Positions 63,643 through 64,000 of a stretch of 64,000 nt of DNA are shown here, in pieces (within the stretch, counting starts at the first letter, position 1; each line of letters opens with the position of its first letter). The stretch lies in NCBI GenBank assembly GCA_030849965.1, contig JAVDKL010000001.1:974554-1038553 (forward strand), in the 5' to 3' direction. The notes beneath the pieces are model-generated. The model was not told where the DNA came from. It searched no databases and was given only the letters and a program-made list of their open reading frames with translations. Both the position numbers and the translations under genes were made by a program. The DNA is from Schauerella fraxinea. GTDB taxonomy: Bacteria; Pseudomonadota; Gammaproteobacteria; Burkholderiales; Burkholderiaceae_B.

Positions 63643-64000
63643 CTAATCCATCTCATCAAAGTCGCCCCCGCGGCCGCCGAGAATAGTGCGCACCACGTCG
63701 GACGAAAAGCCGCGTGCCGCCAGAAAGCGCGCCTGCTTGGCGTACTGAGCGGCGTCTGCCGGCCGCTCGCCTTTGAATTTTTTCTGCCAGACCTCACGGG
63801 CGCGAGCGGGCTCCGTATCTCGCAACGATGACTTGAGCTCGGCGATCTGATGATCTTCGACACCGTTCTGGCGCAACTCCGACACGATGCGCGACGTGCC
63901 GCGCGAGGTGGCCCGGCGATGCACCAGACTGAGCGCATAACGCTCGGTGGACAGCCACCCTTCGCGCTCGAGCGCATCGAGTGTGACCTCGAGGTTGTCG
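63643..64000 (-). CDS. recX: Regulatory protein RecX (5' part outside window)
   Basis: The C-terminal 118 residues of a RecX protein, which inhibits RecA filaments. The visible part starts near LDALEREGWLSTERYALSL and continues VHRRATSRGTSRIVSELRQ, with WQKKFKGERPAD and KQARFLAARGFSSDVVRTIL, all standard RecX elements. The stop is TAG at 63643, and the frame stays open to the end of the window. It is convergent with metR, only 3 bp from its stop. Confidence 0.92.
   Translation of the reverse strand, partial: DNLEVTLDALEREGWLSTERYALSLVHRRATSRGTSRIVSELRQNGVEDHQIAELKSSLRDTEPARAREVWQKKFKGERPADAAQYAKQARFLAARGFSSDVVRTILGGRGGDFDEMD

Overview
The window looks like chromosomal DNA of a betaproteobacterium of the order Burkholderiales, most likely in or near Alcaligenaceae. 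This is inferred from the GC-rich codon use, the gene content (BPSS1780-type membrane protein, DUF2069, DUF2889), and the neighbourhoods hemC-hemD-hemX-hemY and recX / DUF2889-sucC-sucD. No rRNA, tRNA, CRISPR array, phage or insertion sequence was recognised.

Region 1 (1-24607): one gene fills 38% of the window. It is the 3' 8201 codons of a giant RTX/VCBS adhesin whose start lies outside. It has 22 indel-free 306-bp units, then 20 units of 324 bp, five divergent units, and 14 more 324-bp units. A C-terminal head follows (cadherin-like, PA14-like, three VCBS units, von Willebrand A, second PA14-like), then RTX nonapeptides and a type I secretion signal.

Region 2 (24608-30878): a c-di-GMP-controlled adhesin-release module. 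It encodes the periplasmic protease LapG, its inside-out receptor LapD (degenerate GGDEF and EAL), a multi-TM histidine kinase and an apparently active PAS-GGDEF diguanylate cyclase. These are joined by 4-bp overlaps from lapD onward. A convergent response regulator overlaps the cyclase gene tail to tail. By homology with the Pseudomonas Lap system, LapD should hold LapG when c-di-GMP is high, so the adhesin stays at the surface.

Region 3 (30879-38062): housekeeping genes (selO, DUF2069, yihY-type, CBS protein, dusA, thrB, BPSS1780-type) and a small exported protein, with a strong terminator at 37650.

Region 4 (38046-48137): a compact, leftward Tad/Flp-type pilus operon: pilin-like, TadG-like, TadE-like, unknown, RcpC/CpaB, RcpA/CpaC, FHA-TadA/CpaF, TadB, TadC and a DUF192 protein. 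Seven successive junctions are 4-bp ATGA/GTGA overlaps. TadZ, TadD and a prepilin peptidase are not seen.

Region 5 (48285-57095): DoxX-like gene, a 45-aa lipoprotein, FAH-family hydrolase, ppa, the haem genes hemY-hemX-hemD-hemC, a 38-aa membrane protein wedged between hemC and terC, and two TerC-family genes.

Region 6 (57290-64000): sucD, sucC and DUF2889, with the terminator after sucD; metE and divergent metR with a MetR-like box between them; and the 3' part of recX.
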